A stretch of DNA of 64,000 nucleotides from Halorubrum rubrum (GTDB lineage: Archaea; Halobacteriota; Halobacteria; Halobacteriales; Haloferacaceae), in contig NZ_JANHDM010000002.1 of the NCBI RefSeq assembly GCF_024494685.1, forward strand, positions 310,001 to 374,000, given 5' to 3'. The position numbers and the translations under genes were made by a program. The notes under the pieces are model-generated. The model saw nothing but the letters and a program-made list of their open reading frames with translations. It did no database searches and had not been told where the DNA came from. Positions within the stretch are counted from its first letter, which is position 1. Each line of letters starts with the position of its first letter. Shown here one piece after another: positions 23,684-32,133 of this stretch.

Positions 23684-23695
23684 TCGGTTGCCGTC

Positions 23696-24001
23696 TCAGG
23701 CCTCTTCGCCGTCGTCGCCGTCGGCGCCGATCTTGTTCCGCTCGAGCATGTACTCCTGTTCGACGTCGAGCGCGTCAGCCGCGGAGTCGTACACCTTCGC
23801 GTAGCCGATCGTCTTGCGCATCCCGAACTTCGTGTCGAGCTCGTGGACCACGACCTCCTCGGAGGACTTATCGAGCTTGGCGGCGAGCGAGTCGCGGACC
23901 GAGAGGCGGGAGGGCGTCGCCTCGTCGTGGACCGTCTCGAAGCGGATGTCCGTCCGGTGCAACATGGGGTTTTCTTCCTCGGAGATGATGTCGACGTCCA
24001 T
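23696..24001 (-). CDS. rps24e: 30S ribosomal protein S24e (101 aa)
   Basis: MDVDIISEEENPMLHRTDI at the start, TPSRLSVRDSLAAKL in the centre and FGMRKTIGYAKVYD toward the end are the S24e signature. Length is typical with an acidic halophilic tail. It is cotranscribed with kae1-bud32. In many haloarchaea a short S27ae gene accompanies this pair; the 12-bp gap here leaves no room for it between them. Confidence 0.95.
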   Translation of the reverse strand: MDVDIISEEENPMLHRTDIRFETVHDEATPSRLSVRDSLAAKLDKSSEEVVVHELDTKFGMRKTIGYAKVYDSAADALDVEQEYMLERNKIGADGDDGEEA

Positions 24002-24274
24002 GGTTCAGTTACGTGTACTACCCCCCGAACGCTGTAAAAGGATTTCGAAGCGGGTGGCGAGCCGTCCGCACGGTTCTGCCGCCGGTTCGGCCCCCGCGGA
24101 TCCGGCCGTTCGGTTCGCGTCCCGTCGCGCGAATCCGAACCCCTTCCCTTCCACTGGAACTCCCGGCGTCAACCGGGTACGAACCGCTTCGGTACGGCGA
24201 TCTCCGATCCGGCACGGGCCCGCTCGATCCGGTACGGACACTTCCGCTCCGGACCGGATCGGTCGTGCGGATCG

Positions 24275-24877
24275 TTACTCCACGTCGCCCGCCGAGTCCG
24301 ATCCGGATAGCCCGAGCGCGCCGAGCGCGCCGTCGACGTCGCCGTCGAGCCCCTCGAACAGCTCGCGCGCCTCCCGCCGGCTCTCCGGGGTGACCGCGAC
24401 CCGGACCATCCCCTCGCCGGGCTGGCCGTACACGACGCTCGCGCCCTCCGGAGCGGCGAGGATCGCCGGCAGCGCGGCCAGATCCTCCTCGCCGTCGACC
24501 TCGATCGTGACGGGATCCGGGTCCGCGAGCGCGTCGACCAGGGCCTCGAGGAGCGCGACGGTGAGCGTCGCGGCGGGGTTCTCGACGCGCACGCGTCTCC
24601 CCCCGCCGACCGCGAGCGCGTCCGAGACCTCCGTCCGGACCGCCTCCCGCTCGGTCTTCCCGTCGACGAGCGCGACGTCCGGGACCCGACCGGCCTCCCG
24701 GAGGTGGTAGGTGACGACGTCGCCGACGGCGACGACCGGCGCGTCGGGTGCGCCGTGCTCCTCGCGGCTCTCCGCCGCGGCCGCGAGCAGCGCGTCGGCG
24801 TCGGTCGTCACCGGGCCCATCGGCTCCTTGAACGCGTCGCGAAGCGAGTCGGGAAGGGTCACGATCGGGTTCGACAT
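24275..24877 (-). CDS. GTP-dependent dephospho-CoA kinase, DUF359 family (200 aa)
   Basis: Archaeal last step of CoA synthesis, phosphorylating dephospho-CoA using GTP. Conserved segments are VVAVGDVVTYHL near residue 50, PDVALVDGKTER, VRVENPAATLT, VDGEEDLAALPAI and VVYGQPGEGMV, which together define the former DUF359. Known function comes from the Thermococcus homologue. It lies in the translation/transcription gene neighbourhood with spt4 and rpo7, a common archaeal linkage. Confidence 0.9.
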   Translation of the reverse strand: MSNPIVTLPDSLRDAFKEPMGPVTTDADALLAAAAESREEHGAPDAPVVAVGDVVTYHLREAGRVPDVALVDGKTEREAVRTEVSDALAVGGGRRVRVENPAATLTVALLEALVDALADPDPVTIEVDGEEDLAALPAILAAPEGASVVYGQPGEGMVRVAVTPESRREARELFEGLDGDVDGALGALGLSGSDSAGDVE

Positions 24878-24999
24878 GCCGAGTCGTACGGCGTCGGCGT
24901 ATGAAGAGTCGTGCGGTCGTTCGGGCGGCGTCCGATGGCGGCCACCGGATCGACGGCCATCCAGCCGACGGGTAGCGGACCGACGGCTACCGATCTATC

Positions 25000-25197
25000 C
25001 TACCGGACCTTCAGCGCGTACGATCCCGGCTTCGAGACGTTCATCTCCTCCGCGATCTGGCTCTCCTCGGGGTTCGTGACGATGACGTAGCCGGCCCAGT
25101 CCTCCGTCAGCGAGGAGGACCCGCAGAGCTCGCAGGTCTGTGCGTCCGGGTCGTTGACGTAGTGACACTCCCGGCAGGCGAGCCGATCCTCTGCCAT
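25000..25197 (-). CDS. spt4: transcription elongation factor Spt4 (65 aa)
   Basis: Zinc-ribbon protein with CREC (8-11) and CELC (about 22-25) pairs, followed by EDWAGYVIVTNPEESQIA, the conserved Spt4 core that pairs with Spt5/NusG. Its ATG (25197) shares a base with the end of rpo7, so the pair is translationally coupled. An upstream in-frame ATG at 25257 lies inside rpo7 and is not needed for the family's usual length. Confidence 0.93.
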   Translation of the reverse strand: MAEDRLACRECHYVNDPDAQTCELCGSSSLTEDWAGYVIVTNPEESQIAEEMNVSKPGSYALKVR

Positions 25198-25778
25198 CAG
25201 TCGTCCTCCCCGGTCGTACCGGTCTCGGCCCGCCGGCGGCGATCGCTCTCGAGCCACTCGTGTTTGCCGAGCCCCGGTTGCTTGGCGGTGAGCCCGATCT
25301 TCGAGTCGCGCGGGTTCCGCTCGTCGACGCTCTTCGTGACGACCCGCACCCGGACCGCGTCGTCGACGCCGAGGCTCTTATCGGAGTCCGAGGAGGCCAG
25401 CTGCTGGTTCGCCCCGTCGAAGGTGAGGTACTCGTCGGTGATCTGCGAGACGTGGAGCAGGCCGTCGACCGGGCCGATCCCGACGAACGCGCCGAACTCG
25501 ACCGTCTCGACGACCGTCCCGTCGACGACCTCCTGCATGTCAGGGTCGAAGGTGAGCGCGTCGAACTCGGCCTCGTAGTAGACGCCGGGGCGGTTGTGGA
25601 GCACCGCGCCCTCGCCGATGTCGTGGACTTCGATGACGCTCACGACGCTGCCGACGTCCTCGTCCATTCGTCCTTCCAGCTTGTCCTGGAGCAGGGCTTT
25701 CACCCGCTCGTCGGTGACGTCCGCCAGGTGCTCCGGCGGGACCTCGACCGTGTCCTTGAGTCGAACTCGTTTGTACAT
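25197..25778 (-). CDS. rpo7: DNA-directed RNA polymerase subunit Rpo7 (RpoE') (193 aa)
   Basis: Starts MYKRVRLKDTVEVPPEHL, the N-terminal RNP-like domain. An S1 RNA-binding domain follows (about 82-165), with VETVEFGAFVGIGPVDGLLH and VSQITDEYL. It forms the polymerase stalk with Rpo4. The C-terminal extension after LTAKQPGLG is charged and haloarchaeal. spt4 follows with overlap. Confidence 0.94.
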   Translation of the reverse strand: MYKRVRLKDTVEVPPEHLADVTDERVKALLQDKLEGRMDEDVGSVVSVIEVHDIGEGAVLHNRPGVYYEAEFDALTFDPDMQEVVDGTVVETVEFGAFVGIGPVDGLLHVSQITDEYLTFDGANQQLASSDSDKSLGVDDAVRVRVVTKSVDERNPRDSKIGLTAKQPGLGKHEWLESDRRRRAETGTTGEDD

Positions 25779-25928
25779 GTGCGTGGGTTGTGTCTGTGAT
25801 CGCGTGTGTCGTCCGCGGTCGTGCCTATCGTTCGATCGCCCGCGTCGCCTCCGCGTTCGTTCCGTCGCGTCCGCGGTCGTCCGATCGCGCCGCGCTCGTT
25901 CCGTCGTTTCTCCGCCGGTGCCTCTCCG

Positions 25929-26381
25929 CTACGGGTCCGTTACCGTGAGTGTGTTCCGCCCCCGTAAACAGATTACCGGTGTGTCCGCGTCCAGTACCCG
26001 TTCCACGAGCGGCCTGTCGAGCGTGACCACGTACGCGACCCGACCGCCTCGAGCGAGTTCGACGAGCGCGTCGTCCGCGTACGCCGCGTCGACGTCGACC
26101 GTCCGGGCTCGGTCCGCCAGATCCGCCCCGACGCTCGCCGCGGTCGCCGCCCTCCCCGCGCCCGATCCGAGCCCGTCGAGCTCCTCGAGCACCGCCGACG
26201 GAACGACCGGATCGTAGCTCCCGAGGAGCCGGTCGAGCTCCTCGAACAGCCGGACGTCCGCCTCGACCGGGGCCATCAGCGCGCTCGCGTCGAGCGCGAC
26301 GGCGGGGCGGTCGTCGCCATCGTCCGGGCGGTCGTCGCGTCCCGCAGGGCGGTCGTCGCCTCCGGGGGCCTCGTCGGACAC
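25929..26381 (-). CDS. PIN-domain protein linked to aIF2-gamma (150 aa)
   Basis: VALDASALMAPVEADVRLFEEL carries the first PIN acidic residue. EELDGL and DDALVELA follow, and VTLDRPLVERVL has the late acidic residue, so a nuclease-type PIN fold is likely. A Gly/Asp/Arg-rich 30-residue N-terminus precedes it. It starts with GTG at 26381, one base after the aIF2-gamma stop, and is certainly cotranscribed. This PIN/aIF2-gamma linkage is recurrent in archaea and suggests an RNA-processing role rather than a toxin; no antitoxin gene is adjacent. Confidence 0.78.
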   Translation of the reverse strand: MSDEAPGGDDRPAGRDDRPDDGDDRPAVALDASALMAPVEADVRLFEELDRLLGSYDPVVPSAVLEELDGLGSGAGRAATAASVGADLADRARTVDVDAAYADDALVELARGGRVAYVVTLDRPLVERVLDADTPVICLRGRNTLTVTDP

Positions 26382-26382
26382 G

Positions 26383-27627
26383 TTACGACAGCGTCCCGAC
26401 GCCGATCAGCCGCCACCGCGCGCCGACGCGGCGGTTGATCGCGATCTGTGCGCCCGCCTCGGCGCACACCGGTCGCTTGAGGCTGACCTCGCACTCGCCG
26501 TCGCGCGCGCTCGTCACGGCCCCGACGGTGGTCGCGGTGCCGACCGTCAACATGAGCGGCTCGCCGGTCGAGATCTCCTCGATGTCGCTCTCGCCGCTCT
26601 CGTCGTCCTCCTTGCCGACGACGCGGTCGAGGAGGTCGACCTGCATCTCGAACTCGTGTCGGGTCGGCGGGAGCGTTCCGGGCTCGCCGGCGACCTGTCC
26701 GGCGAGCGCGTCGCCCTTCGTCAGGCTCGGGTCGAGCCCCGTCCCGACGCCGAGCAGGCCGCCCGGACGGGCGCTCTCGACGTCGTTGCTGCCCGCCTGA
26801 AGCGACCGGACCGAGGTCTCGAGCGGTCGCCACTCGGTCTGCCCCTCCTCTTCGACCTCGCGGCCGGGGCGGATCTCGAGGCCGTCGCCCACCGACAGCT
26901 CCCCCTGGACGAGCGAGCCGCCGACGACGCCGCCCTTGAGCTCCTCGGCGGTCGCGCCCGGCCGGTTGATGTCGAACGAGCGGGCCGCGAACATCCGGGC
27001 GTCCTCGTCGGGGTCGCGCTCCGGCGTCGGGATCTCCGACTCGATGGCCTGGATGAGCAGATCGAGGTTGACCTCCTGGCCCGCCGAGACGGGGACGATC
27101 GGCGCGCCCTCCGCGACGGTGCCCTCGACGAACTCCCGGATCTGCTCGTAGTTGTCGACGGCGCGGTCGCGGTCGACGAGGTCGACCTTGTTCTGAGCGA
27201 TGACGATGTTCTCGATCCCGATGAGATCGAGCGCCATCAGGTGTTCTTCGGTCTGCGCCTGCGGGACGTCCTCGGTCGCGCTCACGACGAGGACGGCCCC
27301 GTCCATGATCGACGCGCCCGAGAGCATCGTCGCCATCAGCGTCTCGTGGCCGGGGGCGTCCACGAACGAGACGGTCCGCAGCGGCTCGCTCTCGGAGCCG
27401 TCGGGACACTCCTCGTCGGTCGTGTAACACTCGGGCTCGTCGACGCCGGGACAGCGGCGGAACGTCGCGTCCGCGTACCCGAGCCGGATCGAGATCCCGC
27501 GTTTCATTTCCTCGCTGTGCTGGTCGGTCCACGAGCCGGACAACGCCTGTACGAGCGTCGTCTTCCCGTGGTCGACGTGACCGACGAGACCGATGTTCAC
27601 CTCCGGTTGTGTGTTGGCTTGGGTCAC
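26383..27627 (-). CDS. eif2g: translation initiation factor aIF2 subunit gamma (414 aa)
   Basis: GTPase that delivers initiator tRNA. G1 [10 protein letters not shown] (residues 14-23), G2 [11 protein letters not shown], a zinc knuckle with cysteines in [19 protein letters not shown]3 DAPGHE, G4 NKVD, then two beta-barrel domains ending [11 protein letters not shown]. The start is a GTG at 27627, preceded by AGGAGG seven bases upstream. The frame stays open far upstream through repeat copy 2, but that part has no homologous content. Confidence 0.95.
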   Translation of the reverse strand: MTQANTQPEVNIGLVGHVDHGKTTLVQALSGSWTDQHSEEMKRGISIRLGYADATFRRCPGVDEPECYTTDEECPDGSESEPLRTVSFVDAPGHETLMATMLSGASIMDGAVLVVSATEDVPQAQTEEHLMALDLIGIENIVIAQNKVDLVDRDRAVDNYEQIREFVEGTVAEGAPIVPVSAGQEVNLDLLIQAIESEIPTPERDPDEDARMFAARSFDINRPGATAEELKGGVVGGSLVQGELSVGDGLEIRPGREVEEEGQTEWRPLETSVRSLQAGSNDVESARPGGLLGVGTGLDPSLTKGDALAGQVAGEPGTLPPTRHEFEMQVDLLDRVVGKEDDESGESDIEEISTGEPLMLTVGTATTVGAVTSARDGECEVSLKRPVCAEAGAQIAINRRVGARWRLIGVGTLS

Positions 27628-27634
27628 TGTTGAA

Positions 27635-27640
27635 CCTCCT
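27635..27640 (-). promoter_or_regulatory. strong Shine-Dalgarno site of aIF2-gamma
   Basis: AGGAGG on the minus strand, followed by TTCAACA and a GTG start. Most neighbouring genes show leaderless promoters, so this full-length SD with a GTG start stands out and decides the start codon. Confidence 0.75.
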
Positions 27641-27855
27641 AACGGAGCAGTCTTACCCGGATTTTCGCCCCGTGCGAGTGATAAAGTTGCTGTTATAGCG
27701 GCGTCACGGGTCCCCGTCCCCCCCGTTTCGAGTCGATCCGCGTCGGTCGGATCGAGATCGGATAGATCCCTGGCTGGTTCGGTGTCGCCCCCGCGGTTCC
27801 CACGTCCCGCCGTTCCGACGCCGATATACGGCTCACGCCCGTATCCGGGGCCACG

Positions 27856-28347
27856 ATGGGATACGCGTGTCCGGTGTGTGCGACCCCGCAGCGCGACGGC
27901 GAGCACCTCGCTCACCACCTCGCGTTCACGGCGATGCTCCACGGCGACGACCACGAGGCGTGGCTCGACGAGTACGCTCCGGAGTGGGCCGCGGCCGAGC
28001 CGGCGGAGCTGGCGGCGGTCGTCGTCGACCACGCCGAGCCCGCGGAGTACCACGAGGTGTTCGAGGACACGACCGACCGCGGTCGACCCGCGGTGGACGC
28101 CGGGATGGGCGGTCACGGCGAGGGCGGGGGACACGACCACGGCTCGGGTCACGCGCACGGTCACGGCCACGCCCGCGGTCACGGCGGCTCCGGCGGGATG
28201 GACCCCGAGACGGCGGCCGCCGTCGAGGAGGCGCGCGAACTGACACGCGAGATGTACGAGGCGGAGGCCGGAGACGACGAAAGCGACCACGGGGGCGATG
28301 CCGACGGAGAGAGTGACGCCGGGCGCGGAGACGGCGACGGCAACTGA
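27856..28347 (+). CDS. DUF5810 family zinc-finger-like protein with His-rich linker (163 aa)
   Basis: The N-terminus [20 protein letters not shown] has CPVC plus downstream histidines, a probable zinc site, then [20 protein letters not shown], typical of haloarchaeal DUF5810. A Gly/His tract ([11 protein letters not shown] region, about 95-115) could bind metal. A short helix [20 protein letters not shown] and an acidic tail end the protein. The DUF5809 gene usually follows; here it does, separated by dispersed-repeat copy 2. Confidence 0.72.
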   Translation: MGYACPVCATPQRDGEHLAHHLAFTAMLHGDDHEAWLDEYAPEWAAAEPAELAAVVVDHAEPAEYHEVFEDTTDRGRPAVDAGMGGHGEGGGHDHGSGHAHGHGHARGHGGSGGMDPETAAAVEEARELTREMYEAEAGDDESDHGGDADGESDAGRGDGDGN

Positions 28348-28435
28348 GCTCGACCCGTCGGACGGTGATTCCTTCCGGATCGTTTCAGAGCGTGAGTCGG
28401 CGATCTTCCCACTCGATCGAGCGTGCTGGTAGAAC

Positions 28436-28790
28436 GGGTGTTTCGGGGGAGCGTTGGATGGATAGAAGGGGATCGTTGCTGGGGTGGTGATGACCACCAA
28501 AGCCCCAGTCGCGAGGACTCGTGCGACTCGCTGTGCGCTTCGGTCGCTCGCGGTGCTCGCTCCCTCAGTGCGTGCTTCGTCGGACTTCGCCCTCGCGACT
28601 GCCCCTTTGAGTCCCACCCCGCACAGCCCCGCAACCGCGCCTCACGCCTCCCCAGCCTCGCCGCTCGCTCGGGCTCCCTCCGGTCGCCCCGGTCGCTCGC
28701 GGCGTCCCTCGCGGTCGGGTTCGCGCCCTCCGGGCGCTCACCGGCACGCCACCGTACTGCAGATCGCTCGCTCCTTCGTCTGTATTGAGC
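28436..28790 (+). repeat. dispersed structured intergenic repeat, copy 2 (interior in orientation B)
   Basis: Same architecture as the copy at 8890: GGATGGATAGAAGGGGATCG, the CTGGGGT-GGTG...CCACC-AAA-GCCCCAG hairpin, arm CAGTCGCGAGG (28506-28516), 74-bp interior, arm CCTCGCGACTG (28591-28601), CCCCTTTGAGTCCCACCCC, and a GCGCCC-TCCG-GGGCGC hairpin near 28723-28738. The flanks align in direct orientation, but the interior aligns only as the reverse complement of copy 1, with one mismatch in 74. It separates the DUF5810 and DUF5809 genes. Confidence 0.87.
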
Positions 28791-28815
28791 ATCCGCGAGC
28801 GAAGCGAGCGGTTCA

Positions 28816-28851
28816 CCGCCGGCGAGGCGACCGCCGAGCCGGCGGCTTTTT
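28816..28851 (+). terminator. GC stem with T run (terminator-like)
   Basis: CCGCCGGC (28816-28823) and GCCGGCGG (28838-28845) form a perfect 8-bp stem followed by CTTTTT. It lies downstream of repeat copy 2 and the DUF5810 gene, on the plus strand. Confidence 0.5.
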
Positions 28852-28873
28852 CCCTCCAGGTTTTTCGAGGAGC

Positions 28874-28907
28874 GGTCCCCGAAGCGAACGAAGTGAGCGA
28901 GGGGACC
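28874..28907. other. hairpin GGTCCCC/GGGGACC with purine-rich loop
   Basis: Seven-bp perfect arms around the 20-nt loop GAAGCGAACGAAGTGAGCGA. Similar GAAGCGAACGAAGTGAGCGA strings are frequent between haloarchaeal genes. It lies upstream of the DUF5809 gene. Confidence 0.5.
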
Positions 28908-28963
28908 CGACGAGAAAAAGGTGGAATCGAACGCCCTTTTCCCCTCGACGGCAACGGCCCCGT

Positions 28964-29473
28964 ATGGAAACGAGGGGCGTGTTCGCGCTGGCGACCCGCG
29001 AGGAGGCGAGAGAGCGCTACGAGGCGGTCGGCCCGGCGGCGCGGGTGATCGTCCGGGAGACGGCCAAGGCGATGGAGTTCGACGCCGACGAGTACGACGA
29101 GCGCGTCACCTCGGCGGTGGTCGAGACCGCCCGCGACGCGACCTTCGCCGAACTGCTCGTCGTCCACCTCGCCGACCGGGACGAGTACGACGCGTGGCTC
29201 GCGGGGAGCGAGTTCGACCCCGACGACGTCGTCGAACTCGGCTCCGACCACGTCGACCGGGTCGCCTGGCACCCAGTCCCCTTCGCCGGGACCGTGATCG
29301 CGACCACGTTCCAGGAGGGCCCCGACGCGGCCGCGAGCACCCTCCGACGCAACGCGTTCGGCCGGGTGTACCGCGACGTATTCGAGGGCGGCGGCGGCAG
29401 CGAGGGTGACGGGTCAGACGTCGATGAGTCCGACGCCGACGCGGCCGATGTCGACACGGACGGCGACGAATAA
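28964..29473 (+). CDS. DUF5809 family protein (169 aa)
   Basis: Begins METRGVFALATREEARERYE and contains GPAARVIVRETAKAMEFDAD and FAGTVIATTFQEGP, the DUF5809 pattern; soluble, with an Asp/Ser-rich tail. Function unknown; in relatives the gene is next to the DUF5810 gene. The open frame extends upstream through repeat copy 2 and is rejected there; ATG 28964 begins the conserved sequence. Confidence 0.72.
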   Translation: METRGVFALATREEARERYEAVGPAARVIVRETAKAMEFDADEYDERVTSAVVETARDATFAELLVVHLADRDEYDAWLAGSEFDPDDVVELGSDHVDRVAWHPVPFAGTVIATTFQEGPDAAASTLRRNAFGRVYRDVFEGGGGSEGDGSDVDESDADAADVDTDGDE

Positions 29474-29543
29474 CACCGGCTCGCGGTCGTTCGCGGCGCG
29501 GATCCGACACACACCTTAGGTAGCTGTGGGGCGTAGGCGATTC

Positions 29544-30647
29544 ATGCCCAACCGATCGACCGCGGTCGCCCTCCTCGCGGCGGTCGCGTCCCTGATCGCT
29601 ATCGCCGTCCGGCCGGTCGCCGCGCACGTCGACTACGTCACCGAGGACTTCGGCGACCCGGTGGACGCGGTCGCGTTCCTCGTCGAGGTGCTCTCGGACC
29701 CGTTCAACGCCGCGGTGTTCGGCGGCTCCGGTCTCGCCGTCGTCGCCGGGATCGCGACGTACCTGTGGGTGCGGCCGACGATCCGCGACGTGGTCGTCCT
29801 CCGGGAGACGCTCGTCGGGTACGGCGACCTGGTTCCGTGGATGCTGCGGCTGTCGATCGGCCTCCCGCTCGTCGGGGCGGGCTTCCAGGGGTACCTGTTC
29901 GCCCCGACGCTGACGTTCGATCCCGCCTCGAGCCCCCTCCTCCGGGTGCTCTTCATCGGGATCGGCTTCTGCGTCCTCTTCGGCCTCGCGACCCGGATCG
30001 TCTCCGCGGTCGGCCTGCTGACGTTCGCGTGGGTCCTCCTGGCGGTCGATCCGGGCGTCGTCATCGCGATGGAGTACGTCCCCGTCCTGCTCGCGCTGCT
30101 CGTCCTCGGCGGCGGCCGGCCGAGCGCGGACGACATGCTCCTGGAGGTCGCGAGCACGCCCGGCACCTACTACGGCCGGATCGACCCGGTCCACCACCTG
30201 AAGGCGTTCCTCGACGAGTCGGCGGCCCCCCTTCGCGAGTACGTCCCGACGCTCCTCCGGGTCGGCATGGGCGTCACGTTCGTCTACCTCGGCCTGATCC
30301 AGAAGCTGGCGGACCCCGCGAGCGGCCTGCTCGTCGTCGAGAAGTACGACCTGACCGCGGTCGTCCCCGTCGACGCCGGCCTCTGGGTCGTCGGCGCGGG
30401 CGTGACCGAGATCGCGGTCGGGCTCGCGCTGATCGCGGGCTTCTTCACCCGCGGCGCGGCCGCGGTCTCGTTCGTCCTCTTCACGACCACGCTGTTCGGA
30501 CTCCCGGACGACCCCGTGTTGGCCCACGTCGCGCTCTTCGGGCTGGCGTCGGCCGTCTTCACGCTGGGATCGGGGCCGCTCTCGTTCGACCGGTGGTTCG
30601 GTCGCCCCGCCCTCGCCGACGGCGAGTCCGTGATCCCCGCGGACTGA
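29544..30647 (+). CDS. DoxX-domain membrane protein (367 aa)
   Basis: A probable signal/anchor helix (STAVALLAAVASLIAIAV, ending VAAH) is followed by about nine TM segments. The C-terminal part contains LLRVGMGVTFVYLGLIQKLA, GLWVVGAGVTEIAVGLALIA and GFFTRGAAAVSFVLFTTTLF, typical of DoxX. A His in DPVHHLKAFLDE lies in the central loop. A quinone-linked or redox role is known for some DoxX proteins but not shown here. ATG 29544 was chosen over the GTG at 29526 because it abuts the signal-like helix. Confidence 0.75.
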   Translation: MPNRSTAVALLAAVASLIAIAVRPVAAHVDYVTEDFGDPVDAVAFLVEVLSDPFNAAVFGGSGLAVVAGIATYLWVRPTIRDVVVLRETLVGYGDLVPWMLRLSIGLPLVGAGFQGYLFAPTLTFDPASSPLLRVLFIGIGFCVLFGLATRIVSAVGLLTFAWVLLAVDPGVVIAMEYVPVLLALLVLGGGRPSADDMLLEVASTPGTYYGRIDPVHHLKAFLDESAAPLREYVPTLLRVGMGVTFVYLGLIQKLADPASGLLVVEKYDLTAVVPVDAGLWVVGAGVTEIAVGLALIAGFFTRGAAAVSFVLFTTTLFGLPDDPVLAHVALFGLASAVFTLGSGPLSFDRWFGRPALADGESVIPAD

Positions 30648-30751
30648 GCGATCGGGATCGGCCGACTCCACCGCCGACCTCACCCGAACTCTCCTCCGCC
30701 CCCCGAGCCCCCTCGGCCCACGCTTATGACCCGGCGGGTCGTGTCCCGCGT

Positions 30752-32044
30752 ATGGACGTAGACATCGGCAACGCCCTGGACGCCCGGCCGGGGCTCACGG
30801 AGGGGACGCTCGACCGGCTCGACGGCCGGGTCGCGGCCGCCCACGACCGGATCGCGCGCGGAATGGCGGACGACGAGTTCGGCTACGCCTCGCTTAATTT
30901 GCCCGAGACGGCCGACTCGGCGGCGATCCGAGCCGCGGTCGAGCCGTTCGGCGAGCCGGAGGCGGTCCTCACGGTCGGGATCGGCGGGAGCGCGCTCGGC
31001 GCGGCGACGCTCGCGGACGCCCTCGAGAGCGACGTGGACGCGTACTTCCTCGACAACGTCGACCCCGACGCCGTCGACGCGCTGCTCGCCGACCTCCCGC
31101 TCGCTGACGTCGTTCTCAACGTGGTCTCGCGATCGGGGACCACGGCGGAGACGCTCGCGAACTTCCTCGTCGTCCGCGAGGCGATGGACGCGGCGGGCGT
31201 CGACTGGACCGATCGCACCCTCGTCACGACCGGCGAGGAGGGGAACCTCCGACGGCTGGCGGAGACCCACGACCTCCCCGCGCTCGACGTGCCCGAGGGG
31301 GTTCCCGGCCGGTTCTCCGTCCTCTCGACGGTCGGGCTCGCGGTCGCGGCGCTCCAGGGTCACGACGTCGAGGCGGTGCTTGCGGGGGGAAGCGACGGGA
31401 TGGACGCGCTCGCGGGGTCGCTGTTCGAGTCGCCCGCCTACGCCTACGGCGCGACGACGTACGCGCTCGCGGAGCGGGGCGCGCTCACGAACGCGTTCAT
31501 GCCGTACGCGGAGTCGCTGGAGACGTTCGCGGAGTGGTTCGCCCAGCTGTGGGCCGAGAGCCTCGGCAAGGACGGACTGGGGCAGACGCCCGCCCGCGCG
31601 CTCGGCGCGACCGACCAGCACTCCCAGCTTCAGCTCTACCGCGCCGGTCCGGCCGACAAACTCGTGACGCTCGTCCGGCCGACCGAGCGCGCCGACGCGC
31701 CGATCCCCGAGACCGACCTCGACGGGCTCTCCTACCTCGGCGGCTCCTCGCTCGGCGACCTGCTCGACGCGGAGTTCGCGGCGACGGAGGCGAGCCTCGC
31801 GGCCGCGGACGTTCCCAACGTTCGGATCGAGATCGACCGCGTCGACGAGCGAAGCCTCGGCGAGCTGCTGTACGGGATGGAGGCCGCCTGCGTACTCTAC
31901 GGCGAACTCGCGAGCGTCTCGACGTTCACCCAGCCGGCGGTCGAGTGGGGCAAGAAGGCGGCTCGCGGCCTGCTCGGCGGCGGCGACTTCGCCGAGGCCG
32001 AAGCGGTCGCCGACAAGCGGGAGTTCCGGATCGACGGGGCTTGA
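30752..32044 (+). CDS. pgi: glucose-6-phosphate isomerase (430 aa)
   Basis: Interconverts glucose 6-phosphate and fructose 6-phosphate. SIS-domain phosphate-binding segments are VGIGGSALGAATL (near 72-84) and VVSRSGTTAETLANF. The conserved PGI region GRFSVLSTVGL, the EWFAQLWAESLGKDG block with catalytic Glu, ATDQHSQLQLY with the catalytic His, and the C-terminal QPAVEWGKKAARGLL with the active-site Lys are all present. Length matches the haloarchaeal enzymes. The start is 104 bp after the DoxX gene. Confidence 0.95.
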   Translation: MDVDIGNALDARPGLTEGTLDRLDGRVAAAHDRIARGMADDEFGYASLNLPETADSAAIRAAVEPFGEPEAVLTVGIGGSALGAATLADALESDVDAYFLDNVDPDAVDALLADLPLADVVLNVVSRSGTTAETLANFLVVREAMDAAGVDWTDRTLVTTGEEGNLRRLAETHDLPALDVPEGVPGRFSVLSTVGLAVAALQGHDVEAVLAGGSDGMDALAGSLFESPAYAYGATTYALAERGALTNAFMPYAESLETFAEWFAQLWAESLGKDGLGQTPARALGATDQHSQLQLYRAGPADKLVTLVRPTERADAPIPETDLDGLSYLGGSSLGDLLDAEFAATEASLAAADVPNVRIEIDRVDERSLGELLYGMEAACVLYGELASVSTFTQPAVEWGKKAARGLLGGGDFAEAEAVADKREFRIDGA

Positions 32045-32133
32045 AGCTCCCGTCCGGGGTCGGCACGACGAAGCTCCCTCGAACGCGAGCCGGTTCCGGT
32101 GTGCCTAAAGGCACGTCCCCCCTACGCCCGGCG

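Noticed and set aside
21983-24037. 684-aa plus-strand ORF opposite kae1-bud32
   Set aside because: Arg/Val-rich antisense shadow of a certain gene.
25929-26381. PIN protein as VapC toxin of a toxin-antitoxin pair
   Set aside because: No small antitoxin gene is adjacent; the partner is aIF2-gamma, a conserved housekeeping linkage.
26276-27532. 418-aa minus-strand Arg-rich ORF over aIF2-gamma
   Set aside because: Out-of-frame shadow caused by high GC; aIF2-gamma is unambiguous in this interval.
27628-28617. N-terminal extension of aIF2-gamma through the repeat (744-aa frame)
   Set aside because: It crosses a divergent gene and repeat copy 2; the SD-preceded GTG at 27627 starts the conserved protein.
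28484-28963. Extension of the DUF5809 gene into repeat copy 2
   Set aside because: Sequence is repeat-derived and low complexity; homologous sequence begins at 28964.
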